Assembly (NCBI GenBank): GCA_031254795.1
Contig: JAIRTS010000245.1
Location: 1-12,049, forward strand
DNA: 12,049 nt
Reading direction: 5' to 3'
Origin: Treponema sp.
Lineage (GTDB): Bacteria > Spirochaetota > Spirochaetia > Treponematales > Breznakiellaceae
The notes under the pieces: model-generated
What the model was told of the DNA's origin: nothing
Databases searched by the model: none
Seen by the model: the letters and a program-made list of their open reading frames with translations, nothing else
Made by a program: the position numbers and the translations under genes
Part shown: positions 1-7,035 of the stretch, piece after piece
Layout of the letters: the number at the start of each line of letters is the position of its first letter
Position numbering within the stretch: position 1 is the stretch's first letter

Positions 1-20
1 AAGTCCCGTCGTTCCCGTCG

Positions 21-45
21 CCCGTCTTTATGACGGGTTTTTTTT
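21..45 (+). terminator. Terminator-like hairpin with U-tract
   Basis: CCCGTC (21-26) pairs perfectly with GACGGG (32-37) around a 5-base loop, followed by eight T (38-45). This is the classic intrinsic terminator form and probably ends a gene left of the window. Two more CCCGTC copies lie at 5-10 and 14-19 and could pair with the same GACGGG. The T-tract ends one base before the tRNA, so no separate tRNA promoter fits between them. Confidence 0.7.
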
Positions 46-46
46 A

Positions 47-119
47 CGGGCAGTAGCGCAGTTGGTAGCGCGCTTGGTTCGGGACCAAGAGGTCGCCGGT
101 TCAAATCCGGCCTGCCCGA
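47..119 (+). tRNA. tRNA-Pro, anticodon CGG
   Basis: All arms of a cloverleaf can be drawn. The acceptor is CGGGCAG (47-53) with CTGCCCG (112-118). The D stem is GCGC (56-59) with GCGC (68-71). The anticodon stem is CTTGG (73-77) with CCAAG (85-89), around the 7-base loop TTCGGGA, which places anticodon CGG at 80-82 and so decodes CCG as proline. The T stem is GCCGG (95-99) with CCGGC (107-111), and its loop is TTCAAAT. The C1:G72 end pair is the known bacterial tRNA-Pro signature, and the discriminator is A119. The 3' CCA is not encoded and must be added enzymatically. Confidence 0.96.
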
Positions 120-134
120 AAGTCGCTTGACATG

Positions 135-162
135 TTGCCTTTGCAATGCGTTCGGATATAAT
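135..162 (+). promoter_or_regulatory. Candidate sigma70 promoter
   Basis: A perfect TATAAT (157-162) has TTGCCT (135-140) 16 bases upstream. A TTGACA at 127-132 is too far away (24 bases) to partner it. No gene starts just downstream, so it would drive a leader of the cyclase operon or an unannotated RNA, or it may be a chance match. Confidence 0.35.
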
Positions 163-421
163 TGAGCCTCTTTCCGAAGCGGCGGGGAAACGCAAGGGTT
201 GACAACCGAATCTTTTTTGACGCCATCATGCATAGCCGCGAAAACGGCCGAATCCCACCACCACGATATCGGCGCCTAGTGCGTCATCTCTGTAGTTCGC
301 CTACAGTTCGCGGAGTTGGCGTTACGATAGCAACTCAAAAACAATACGAGCGGTGCTTTGTGGCGGTGTTTTTTTTTAGAGACGCCACTGGTGTCCGCCT
401 GATTTTTGGGAAAAATAAAGA

Positions 422-450
422 TTGACAAGATTTGAAAGTAATAGTACCAT
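422..450 (+). promoter_or_regulatory. Candidate promoter of the cyclase operon
   Basis: Consensus TTGACA (422-427) is followed after 17 bases by TACCAT (445-450), a weak -10. Transcription would begin near 457, giving a leader of about 28 bases before ATG 485. Other -10-like hexamers (TATAGC at 452, TATAAG at 465) lie nearby without a well-placed -35. Confidence 0.4.
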
Positions 451-484
451 TTATAGCGTCATAGTATAAGTGTGTATGTAAAGA

Positions 485-2206
485 ATGAAAAAGAACCGTT
501 TTTGGCAAAAAGTAGGCGGAACGACTATTGTCCCTATATCCGCAAAAATACTCGCGATTGTCACCATATTGTTGTTGACATCGAATTTCGTTACAAATTA
601 CCTGACTATCTCTCTTTACAGTAAAGAAGTGATAAAGTTGAATAACCAACTCTTGACAAAGGAGTTGAAAGAAATCTACATTAACGCGGGAAATCAACGC
701 CAGATTTTTCTGTTCTCCGGGAACCGCCATGACGCCATGGCCGCGCTGGAACAGGCTTCCGAAAAGGACATGATGTTCAGCGCGAGTTGGGCGTTGGGAA
801 CCACCGCCTCCGGGGAGATTATTTTCAAGACCAAAGGCGCGAATTTTAATGTTTTTCCAGATGAAGCGACGCTGGCCGCGATGGTCGCGGATCAAGATGC
901 CGGCATAGACGAAGGGGCGCGTTTCTTTTCCATGCCGGCCGGGGAATACTTCGGAGTCTATAAATACCACGAGGACTGGGGCGCGTTTCTCATCCGCGCC
1001 GAACTTATGAGCGATATGATGTCCGTGTCAAGAGCGGTGTTTTTGCAGGCGTCGTTCATCATCATATCGCTGGTTGTTGTTTTTCTTGTGGTGGCCTTTG
1101 TGTCGCTGAGACGGCTTCTGCGCTTCATTGGCGTTATTTCTCAATCTCTGTATGACATGCAGCAAAAACAGGAGATGAGCATAATAAATTTGAAAGACGC
1201 GCCCGCTGACGACATCAGCTATGTGGGCATCTCGTTTAACGCGCTCTCATCTTTAATCGGCAATCTGTTGGGCATCTTCCGCAAATTCGCCTCTCAGGAT
1301 GTGGTGGACAAAGCGTACCATAACCGCTATATCAGCCTTGAGGGGGAGCAGCGGGAGCTTGCCGTGCTTTTTACGGACATCAAAAGTTTCACTAAAATGA
1401 CCGAAACCTTGGGCAACGGTATCATTGATGTGTTAAACCTGCATTACAACAGCGCCATCCGCAAGATTCACGAACAGGGCGGCATAGTCGGCTCAATCAT
1501 CGGAGACGCGTTGCTCGCGGTTTATGGGATTGGAGACGCGGAGGCGATGCGTTGCAAATCCCTGTCCGCAGTTGTTTCCGCCTGGGAACTTCATGACTCG
1601 GTCGCCGAGCTTAGGCAAAGCATGCTGGAATGCCGTATGGCGATTGAGCAGACGCGGCGTCTCACCGAACGGGAAGAGGAGGTTTTCAGAGCCGTGTTTC
1701 TGGACATCGGTGTTGGCATAGATGGAGGGACGGTTTTTTACGGCACGGTCGGGTCTGTTGAGCGTATGGCGAATACCGTTATCGGAGACAACGTGAACTC
1801 CGCGTCCCGCATGGAAGGGCTTACAAGGATATACCAGACGCCGATTATTGTTTCCGAATATGTGATGCAGGAAGTCGTATCCCTGCAAGACGCGGCGAAC
1901 ACCCGGTTCCGCTTTTTTGAGCTTGACAGAGTGCAGGTGAAGGGCAAGACCAAGGGGCAGAGAATATTCTTTCCGATGGATCTGTCCCGCGCAAGCGATA
2001 AAGAAATAGAGAATTGGGAACGATTTGAAAAAATTCTCGGAGTGTATTATAAGGGCGATTGGGGGAACGCTCTGTCTGAATTGCGGATGATATACGAGCG
2101 TTCTAAAATGCCGACTGTGAAAGTTTTTATAGATCGCCTTGAAGCGTTTGGGGGAGATGTGGCGCCTGATGATTGGAGGGGAGTATGGACCATGCAAACG
2201 AAATAG
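485..2206 (+). CDS. Membrane-anchored class III nucleotidyl (adenylate/guanylate) cyclase
   Basis: Predicted to make a cyclic nucleotide from ATP or GTP in the cytoplasm in response to an extracytoplasmic signal. The 573 residues contain membrane segment 1 (about 16-37), a periplasmic sensor-like stretch (38-185), membrane segment 2 (about 186-207), a HAMP-like linker, a class III catalytic domain (about 287-500) and a 70-residue tail. Both metal aspartates are seen, D298 in FTDI and D341 in IIGD. The transition-state pair N438 and R442 is present in NSASR. The second substrate position is T431, as in class IIIb. The lysine expected four residues before the second metal Asp is Ser337, and the segment between D341 and T431 is about 25 residues longer than in Rv1625c. 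So the fold looks active but substrate choice is uncertain. Start ATG 485 has only a weak AAAGA ahead. The 3' end overlaps the next gene by 22 bases. Confidence 0.9.
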   Translation: MKKNRFWQKVGGTTIVPISAKILAIVTILLLTSNFVTNYLTISLYSKEVIKLNNQLLTKELKEIYINAGNQRQIFLFSGNRHDAMAALEQASEKDMMFSASWALGTTASGEIIFKTKGANFNVFPDEATLAAMVADQDAGIDEGARFFSMPAGEYFGVYKYHEDWGAFLIRAELMSDMMSVSRAVFLQASFIIISLVVVFLVVAFVSLRRLLRFIGVISQSLYDMQQKQEMSIINLKDAPADDISYVGISFNALSSLIGNLLGIFRKFASQDVVDKAYHNRYISLEGEQRELAVLFTDIKSFTKMTETLGNGIIDVLNLHYNSAIRKIHEQGGIVGSIIGDALLAVYGIGDAEAMRCKSLSAVVSAWELHDSVAELRQSMLECRMAIEQTRRLTEREEEVFRAVFLDIGVGIDGGTVFYGTVGSVERMANTVIGDNVNSASRMEGLTRIYQTPIIVSEYVMQEVVSLQDAANTRFRFFELDRVQVKGKTKGQRIFFPMDLSRASDKEIENWERFEKILGVYYKGDWGNALSELRMIYERSKMPTVKVFIDRLEAFGGDVAPDDWRGVWTMQTK

Positions 2207-3789
2207 TCGCAGTTGAATCCGCTCTCGCTGCACCTAAAGAAACCGCGTTGTTTCTTAAAGGGGATATGCTGTCCCAAATACGCGCGAAGACAAGTGATAT
2301 TTATGATCTTGAGACAGAGTACACGAAGACCGCGAAGAACCGTTCATGGTTTGTCATTTTGCTTATAAGCGGAACCGTGCTTGTCACCTGTCTTATAGTG
2401 TGGATTGCGGCCGGAATCATTGAGCGTCAAAAACGGGAAGTCTCGGTTGATATAGAAGCGTTTGAAGACCTGAATTTGAAGAATATTTTAGACCTTGTAA
2501 GCCGCGTCGAGGCTGACTACCAGAACGCCCTTGCCGAGCGAGCCGCGCTTGAATCTCGTCTGGCTGTTGAAATAATTGATTTGGAAACGGCGGCGGAAGG
2601 CGAGCGTTATAAGATTCGCTCTCTTTCGCTGTCGTCCCGGGAAACAGCGGAAAGAATCGCGATCATAGACCGCGAACTGGAACGCGATATGCAAAACCTC
2701 AACCGGAGTTATACCGGACAAATTCAAGAGTTGGACGCCAAGGTTGTGGAATACGGCAGGCAACTTTCGTCTTTTGACCGGGATAGGGTTGAACAAGCGC
2801 AAGAGATGCAGAAAATCGCGGCCGCCGAGGCCGTGCGATTTCGGTACGAAAAAGAACAGTTGATTACGCGGTATGAGGAGCAAATAGCGGCTTACCGCGC
2901 CATGCTCGCCGAGGCGCAACGGGACAGGCTCAGAAGCCAATCCGTAAGCCTTGACGAGGTGGCGGCGCGTTACACTGCGGAAATAGCGACCCTTGATCCA
3001 ATGTTGCGGGACGACGCGGCGGCGGAGATTATAAGTCAGGTCGAAACTCCTGACGCCCCATTTCCACTTGCCTACGAGACGCCGGAAATTTTTGTTCCAG
3101 ATGACGGACGGTCGCCGCTTTTCGCTAGAATGAATGATGACTACAGCAAAATGGACGGTTTTACACAGTTGTTGTTGACTATTCCATGGAAAAATAACAC
3201 GCCAGACTATATACGGGGCATGAACAGCCTGTTTTTTACCTCTATGCGGGAGATAGGCGGCGAAGTGAGCCGTCTTGCAAGGCGTATGGAGGAGCAAAAA
3301 GCCGCGTTGGAGTCCCGCATAGCGGAGCAGACCGTTGCGTTGGAAGGACAAATAGATGCGAAAGCCGCGCTGGAAACGCAGATGGAAGCGCAGGCCGCCG
3401 CGTTCGAAGCGCGTATAGAAGCGTTGACAGGAGAAGTGAATAACCTCATCGCCAAAAATCAGACGCTTGCCAGAGATTTGGAATTTTCAAACGATTTGCT
3501 CGCCCGCAACCACACGTACTTTGGCGTGCTGGCGGAAAAAAACGGTGTCGCCGGCTACATAATCGATCCCAAGGGCGCGGAGAACATATTGGTCTATATT
3601 GACCCATTGTATGGACTTTCGTTCAAAGGCCGGCAGGCGGTTGTTTTTAGAACCGGCAACGAATATATCGGAATTATACGGGTGTCCGGCGATGACCGCG
3701 TGTTCACCGCTTCGGTGGTTGAGCTTTCGTCAGGCAAAAGAATAGAAGCGGGCGATAGAATTCTGCTGGGTGGAATGGGAGGTTTTTAA
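2185..3789 (+). CDS. Single-pass membrane protein with long coiled coils, unknown function
   Basis: Not recognised as a named family. The start is ATG 2185, chosen over TTG 2173, because GGAGGGG (2175-2181) sits just upstream at good spacing; this gives 534 residues. A 54-residue N-terminus precedes one strong membrane segment (55-79). A heavily charged coiled coil rich in Glu, Arg, Ala and Gln runs from about 88 to 265. A less regular middle follows, then a second coil (about 355-440) with repeated short units such as AALESRI, ALEGQI and ALETQM. The last 90 residues (about 443-534) are beta-rich with many Gly and Val. In outline (TM, coil, beta domain) it resembles MreC, but that is similarity of architecture only. 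It overlaps the cyclase gene and abuts the next gene, so the three are almost certainly co-translated. Topology is ambiguous, with basic residues on both sides of the membrane segment. Confidence 0.85.
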   Translation: MDHANEIVAVESALAAPKETALFLKGDMLSQIRAKTSDIYDLETEYTKTAKNRSWFVILLISGTVLVTCLIVWIAAGIIERQKREVSVDIEAFEDLNLKNILDLVSRVEADYQNALAERAALESRLAVEIIDLETAAEGERYKIRSLSLSSRETAERIAIIDRELERDMQNLNRSYTGQIQELDAKVVEYGRQLSSFDRDRVEQAQEMQKIAAAEAVRFRYEKEQLITRYEEQIAAYRAMLAEAQRDRLRSQSVSLDEVAARYTAEIATLDPMLRDDAAAEIISQVETPDAPFPLAYETPEIFVPDDGRSPLFARMNDDYSKMDGFTQLLLTIPWKNNTPDYIRGMNSLFFTSMREIGGEVSRLARRMEEQKAALESRIAEQTVALEGQIDAKAALETQMEAQAAAFEARIEALTGEVNNLIAKNQTLARDLEFSNDLLARNHTYFGVLAEKNGVAGYIIDPKGAENILVYIDPLYGLSFKGRQAVVFRTGNEYIGIIRVSGDDRVFTASVVELSSGKRIEAGDRILLGGMGGF

Positions 3790-4544
3790 TGAATGCCGTG
3801 AGAAAGACGCTGGCGCCGCTGTTTTTTTGGGTCTCGTTCGTAGTGTTTTCCACCGGTTTTTCCGCGCGTATATGGGCGGATGAGTGGTCTCTGGCGAATG
3901 AGACTCAAGGTAAAAACGAAGTGGTGACGGTTTTGTCAGGTCCGGGCAGGCGTACTGTAAGCGTTATATCCGCGAACGCCCTCGGTAGAAACGACATAGC
4001 CGCCATCGGCAGCAGCCTGAACACTATATGGGCGATTCCGGGACTGGAAGGCGTCGCGGCGTCGGTTCGCCTCGATTCGGATGGATTCCGGTTGGCGGTG
4101 TATCCCACGGCTTTTAGTTCCGAAGGACGCGATCTTATGCCCTTTCTTCCTTCAGGACTTTCGTTTTATTTCCGCAGGAGCCTTTTTTATGACATTTCAA
4201 TCAAGGCGGGCGATTTTATACCTAAAGTTACCGGAGCGTATATCTCTCCCGAAGGGCTTATGCGGCATATATCGGCGGCTATTCTTATGCCGGAGATGTA
4301 TCTCTACGACCAATCCCTTGTGGAGCGGGTGGAGCGTCTTGAAAACGCTTTGATGGCGGCGCTTAAAAAAGCGGCGCCCACCGCCGGAATATCAAGCGAA
4401 ATCGTGCTTGCCGTAGCGAATATCCACAACGAAAATCCGGGTATAAGCGCGGAGGAGACGCTGAAAAAGTTAAAAGAGCGGAAGGTCAAGACGGACATCA
4501 AGGAAGTGAGAGCGGTTTACTTTGTGCTTTTTGGGGGGTTATAA
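3789..4544 (+). CDS. Exported protein of unknown function
   Basis: 251 residues, family not recognised. The ATG overlaps the previous stop codon by one base (TAATG), and GGGAGG (3777-3782) lies 6 bases upstream, a textbook coupled start. The N-terminus is a signal peptide: basic residues at 5-6, a hydrophobic core at about 8-24, and likely cleavage after Ala30 (IWA then DE). There is no lipobox Cys, so a soluble periplasmic protein is expected. The mature part has a beta-rich N-terminal half. A short amphipathic helix follows (about 175-195, LVERVERLENALM). The C-terminal 60 residues are helical and lysine-rich (ISAEETLKKLKERK), a pattern loosely like a small helix-turn-helix. As the last gene of the cyclase operon it may be the periplasmic partner of the coiled-coil protein; this is inference. 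Confidence 0.82.
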   Translation: MNAVRKTLAPLFFWVSFVVFSTGFSARIWADEWSLANETQGKNEVVTVLSGPGRRTVSVISANALGRNDIAAIGSSLNTIWAIPGLEGVAASVRLDSDGFRLAVYPTAFSSEGRDLMPFLPSGLSFYFRRSLFYDISIKAGDFIPKVTGAYISPEGLMRHISAAILMPEMYLYDQSLVERVERLENALMAALKKAAPTAGISSEIVLAVANIHNENPGISAEETLKKLKERKVKTDIKEVRAVYFVLFGGL

Positions 4545-4607
4545 AAGCCTCTCGGCGTTTCCCGCTGTGTGGCGCCGCTGTTATCGCAACTGGAACCGCG
4601 AATCCGT

Positions 4608-4620
4608 GCGGCTGCGCCGC
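4608..4620. repeat. GC-rich hairpin downstream of the cyclase operon
   Basis: GCGGC (4608-4612) and GCCGC (4616-4620) flank a 3-base loop, and CGCAA (4585-4589) with TTGCG (4621-4625) can close an outer stem. Six A, not T, follow on the plus strand, so this is not a standard intrinsic terminator in either direction. It is the only structure seen in the gap 4545-4675 apart from the promoter. Confidence 0.4.
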
Positions 4621-4665
4621 TTGCGAAAAAATTCCCTTGTCTTATAAAGCGTAATAGCATATATT
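4621..4665 (+). promoter_or_regulatory. Candidate overlapping promoters of the M20 peptidase gene
   Basis: Two overlapping solutions fit. TTGCGA (4621-4626) with TATAAA (4643-4648), spacer 16, would start near 4655. TTGTCT (4637-4642) with TATATT (4660-4665), spacer 17, would start near 4672, only about four bases before ATG 4676. No Shine-Dalgarno sequence is seen, which favours the second and a nearly leaderless mRNA. Confidence 0.5.
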
Positions 4666-4675
4666 GTACTATGAT

Positions 4676-5956
4676 ATGAATGTTACTCCTAATTTTAGTG
4701 AAAATTTATGTGCCGGCGAGCGAATTGACGCTTTTATTGACACATGTGTTCCTCTTGCAAAAGAGCTTGAGACCGAATTGACCAAACGTCCCGCGATAGC
4801 GCCTGATTCAGGCGGAGAAGGCGAGGTTGACAAATGTGAATTCCTGCAGGCGTGGCTTGAGACGCAGGGCATTACGCGACTTGAACGCTTTGACGCCCCT
4901 GATTCGCGGGCGAAGAAGGGCGTGAGGCCGAATCTGATCGCCACGATTCCGGGGCGGCGGGATTCGCCGCGCCTGTGGATCATGAGCCATTTGGACGTGA
5001 CGCCGCCCGGGGAAGCGAAGCTGTGGCAGAGCGATCCGTGGAGCGTGATTCAGAAAGACGACGAGCCGTTGGGACCGCGTTTTGTGGGGCGGGGCGTTGA
5101 AGACAACCAGCAGGGACTGACATCCTCGGTGATTGCGGCTATTGCGTTGATGAAAAACGGCGTCGCGCCGGAACACGACGTGAAACTGCTGTTCGCGGCC
5201 GACGAGGAAGTGGGCAGCGCGTACGGCATTCATTGGCTCCTTAAAAACAAGCGCGAGCTTTTCCGCAAGGACGACATGGCGCTCATACCTGATGGCGGCG
5301 ATCCAAAGGGCGAAAGCATAGAAATCGCTGAAAAGAATCTTCTGTGGCTTAAATTCACCACCAACGGGATCCAGTCGCACGGCAGCCGTCCTGATCAGGG
5401 GAACAACGCCCATCTTGCGGGCGCGTATCTCGCCATAGCCCTGTACGAAGGGCTTTCGCGTGTCTTTTCCACGCGTGATCCGTCTTTCGAGCCTGATCAC
5501 TCCACGTTTCAACCCACCCAAAAAGAAGCTAATGTGCCGAATGTCAATACCATTCCCGGCGAAGATGTGTTTTGTATGGATATGCGTATCCTGCCGCGAC
5601 ACTCCATTGCGGATGTGCTGGCGGAGGTCGACAAAATCGTTGGAGAGATTGAAAAGCGTTTCAATGTAACCATACGGCGCGACACGTTGCAAAGCTCAGA
5701 GTCGTTGCCAACGTCCGCGGATTCCGTGTTGGTCAAGAAACTGTCAAAGGCGGTGAAGGATGTGTATCATGTTGAGACGCGGCGCGTCGGCATAGGCGGC
5801 GGCACCGTCGCGGCGCCCTTGCGAAATATAGGCATTGACGCTGCGGTATGGTCGCGTCTTGATAATGCGGCCCATCAGCCCAACGAGTACGCGCTTGTCA
5901 AAAACATTTTGGGAGACGCGAAGGTGATGGCGGCGTTGATGATTGGCGACGCGTGA
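4676..5956 (+). CDS. M20 family zinc metallopeptidase/amidohydrolase
   Basis: A cytoplasmic dizinc hydrolase of the M20A (ArgE/DapE/dipeptidase) type, 426 residues, a usual length. The full metal and catalytic set is visible. H105 and D107 are in SHLDVTP, and the bridging D143 is in GRGVED. The catalytic E177 and metal E178 are in DEEVGS, D206 is in PDGG, and the last ligand is H400 in AAHQPNE. H235 in SHGSRP fits the lid/dimerisation domain histidine. No signal peptide is seen. The exact substrate (dipeptide, acyl-amino acid or other) cannot be told; an ArgE or DapE role is not supported because no arginine or lysine biosynthesis gene is nearby. ATG 4676 was chosen over TTG 4664; neither has a ribosome binding site. 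The gene follows a 131-base gap and has its own promoter. The barrel gene begins about 55 bases downstream, so read-through is possible. Confidence 0.93.
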   Translation: MNVTPNFSENLCAGERIDAFIDTCVPLAKELETELTKRPAIAPDSGGEGEVDKCEFLQAWLETQGITRLERFDAPDSRAKKGVRPNLIATIPGRRDSPRLWIMSHLDVTPPGEAKLWQSDPWSVIQKDDEPLGPRFVGRGVEDNQQGLTSSVIAAIALMKNGVAPEHDVKLLFAADEEVGSAYGIHWLLKNKRELFRKDDMALIPDGGDPKGESIEIAEKNLLWLKFTTNGIQSHGSRPDQGNNAHLAGAYLAIALYEGLSRVFSTRDPSFEPDHSTFQPTQKEANVPNVNTIPGEDVFCMDMRILPRHSIADVLAEVDKIVGEIEKRFNVTIRRDTLQSSESLPTSADSVLVKKLSKAVKDVYHVETRRVGIGGGTVAAPLRNIGIDAAVWSRLDNAAHQPNEYALVKNILGDAKVMAALMIGDA

Positions 5957-5995
5957 GCGGTTTTTGCAGGAATATCGTTATGTTTTTTCAGGGTG

Positions 5996-6004
5996 TGTTA
6001 TAAT
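5996..6004 (+). promoter_or_regulatory. Candidate extended -10 promoter of the barrel gene
   Basis: TG (5996-5997), one base, then TATAAT (5999-6004) is an extended -10. No good -35 lies 16-18 bases upstream. Transcription would begin near 6011, at the ATG 6012. AGGG (5990-5993) could serve as a ribosome binding site for ATG 6003 on transcripts arriving from upstream. Confidence 0.45.
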
Positions 6005-6011
6005 GATGTAT

Positions 6012-7031
6012 ATGAAAAGAAAATTTTTTTTGTCGCTAATGGTTGTTTTTCTTGTTCAGACCGTCTGGGCGAATGATCCGCCCGCAGGCGGGGAGCGTTT
6101 GTTTTTTCTGGGGCATCCGGGGTTTATATCCGGCGCCATGTCCTCTTCGGGGGGCGGTGTCTTTGCGCCGGAAGTCACGGGGTCACATATAATGGGCGTA
6201 AATCCGGCGCTTGCGGCCGGAGTGCAGCGGGTTTCGATTGACGCGGCGTATACGGGGCTTGTCGGGACAGGCGGGTACGGCAACGCGTTTTATGCGGGCG
6301 CCCTTTTTCCGAGCCGGTACGGGGTGTTTTCCGGAGGGGTGCAGGGGGCGTTTCTGCCGCTTGACGCCATGAAGCTTGGCAACACGCTGTTGGGACGCGC
6401 GGGATTCTCCCGTGATGTGACGGACAGGCTTTTTGTGGGCGCGGATCTTTACGGCGGTGGCGCCAATGGCGATTGGGCGCTTGGTTTGGACGCGGGCTTT
6501 GTATACAACCTCGGAAACCCCGTGTTTTTGAAAAACGCCCGGTATTCGGTTGTGATCCGCAATATGGGCAAAAACTTCATTGATGATGAAAAAAACATCT
6601 ACCCAGGCATTCTCACTCCGGCTGCCGGTTTTGCGGCGGCCTTTGTGGACAAGAAGAATTTCACAGCCGGCTTTTCCGCAGATGTTTCTCTCCCGTTCTT
6701 TCAAAACCTCGTGTTCAGCATTGGACTGCAAGCCAAAATCGCGCGGTTCATCATGATCTCGGCTGGTTGGGATATAAACCTGCGCGAGGTGATAAAATTG
6801 AAAGGCGATGGAGTGCATTTGCCCTTTATTGGCATTGGCGTACAATTTGCTGCGGACATGTCGAAGAGTGGTTTTATGAGCAGACAGGGGTGGCAAAAGA
6901 CCGATATTGATGTGTCCGGCGTCTGGCAGCAGCTTCACAACAAGGTGCAGGTCTTCTCAGTGGGAATGACCGCGAATCTTGGACTGCGGGATGAGGAAGC
7001 TCCTGTCATTCAGATTGGCGATGAGGAATAG
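6012..7031 (+). CDS. Outer-membrane beta-barrel protein, UPF0164/FadL (PorV)-like
   Basis: 339 residues from ATG 6012; ATG 6003 and 6006 are in frame and would add two or three residues. The signal peptide MKRKFFLSLMVVFLVQTVWA ends in a good AxA-like site (VWA, then ND). The mature protein alternates hydrophobic and polar residues, is rich in Gly, Ala and Phe, and has the NPALAAG segment near its start, typical of FadL/PorV-type barrels. The overall pattern matches the UPF0164 family found in treponemes, several members of which are modelled as FadL-like outer-membrane proteins; a role in taking up hydrophobic compounds is inferred from that fold. It lies four bases ahead of the FlgD-repeat/OmpA gene. 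A run of eight T (6024-6031) lies in the signal-peptide codons. The family call rests on pattern, not on a search. Confidence 0.78.
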   Translation: MKRKFFLSLMVVFLVQTVWANDPPAGGERLFFLGHPGFISGAMSSSGGGVFAPEVTGSHIMGVNPALAAGVQRVSIDAAYTGLVGTGGYGNAFYAGALFPSRYGVFSGGVQGAFLPLDAMKLGNTLLGRAGFSRDVTDRLFVGADLYGGGANGDWALGLDAGFVYNLGNPVFLKNARYSVVIRNMGKNFIDDEKNIYPGILTPAAGFAAAFVDKKNFTAGFSADVSLPFFQNLVFSIGLQAKIARFIMISAGWDINLREVIKLKGDGVHLPFIGIGVQFAADMSKSGFMSRQGWQKTDIDVSGVWQQLHNKVQVFSVGMTANLGLRDEEAPVIQIGDEE

Positions 7032-7035
7032 TGGA

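Larger units (their letters stand above)
120..484. other. Gene-free spacer between tRNA-Pro and the cyclase
   Basis: About 365 bases without a convincing gene. A possible 87-codon frame from TTG 162 has no ribosome binding site, overlaps a -10-like hexamer and is low in recognisable content, so it is not called. The stretch holds two candidate promoters (135-162 and 422-450), a small hairpin CTGTAG (290-295) with CTACAG (301-306), and a nine-T run (369-377). An unannotated short RNA is possible but not shown. Confidence 0.6.

Noticed and set aside
162..425. 87-codon forward frame from TTG 162
   Set aside because: Starts inside a -10-like hexamer, has no ribosome binding site, and its translation looks like random Arg-rich sequence.
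1493..2233. Long reverse-strand frame opposite the cyclase (246 codons)
   Set aside because: Antisense to a clearly conserved coding region; translation is Arg/His-rich with no motif or start signal.
4545..4675. Intrinsic terminator after the cyclase operon
   Set aside because: A GC hairpin exists at 4608-4620, but it is followed by A rather than T and overlaps the next promoter.
4676..5956. Assignment as argE or dapE
   Set aside because: The M20 motifs are shared by many enzymes, and no arginine or lysine pathway neighbour supports either name.
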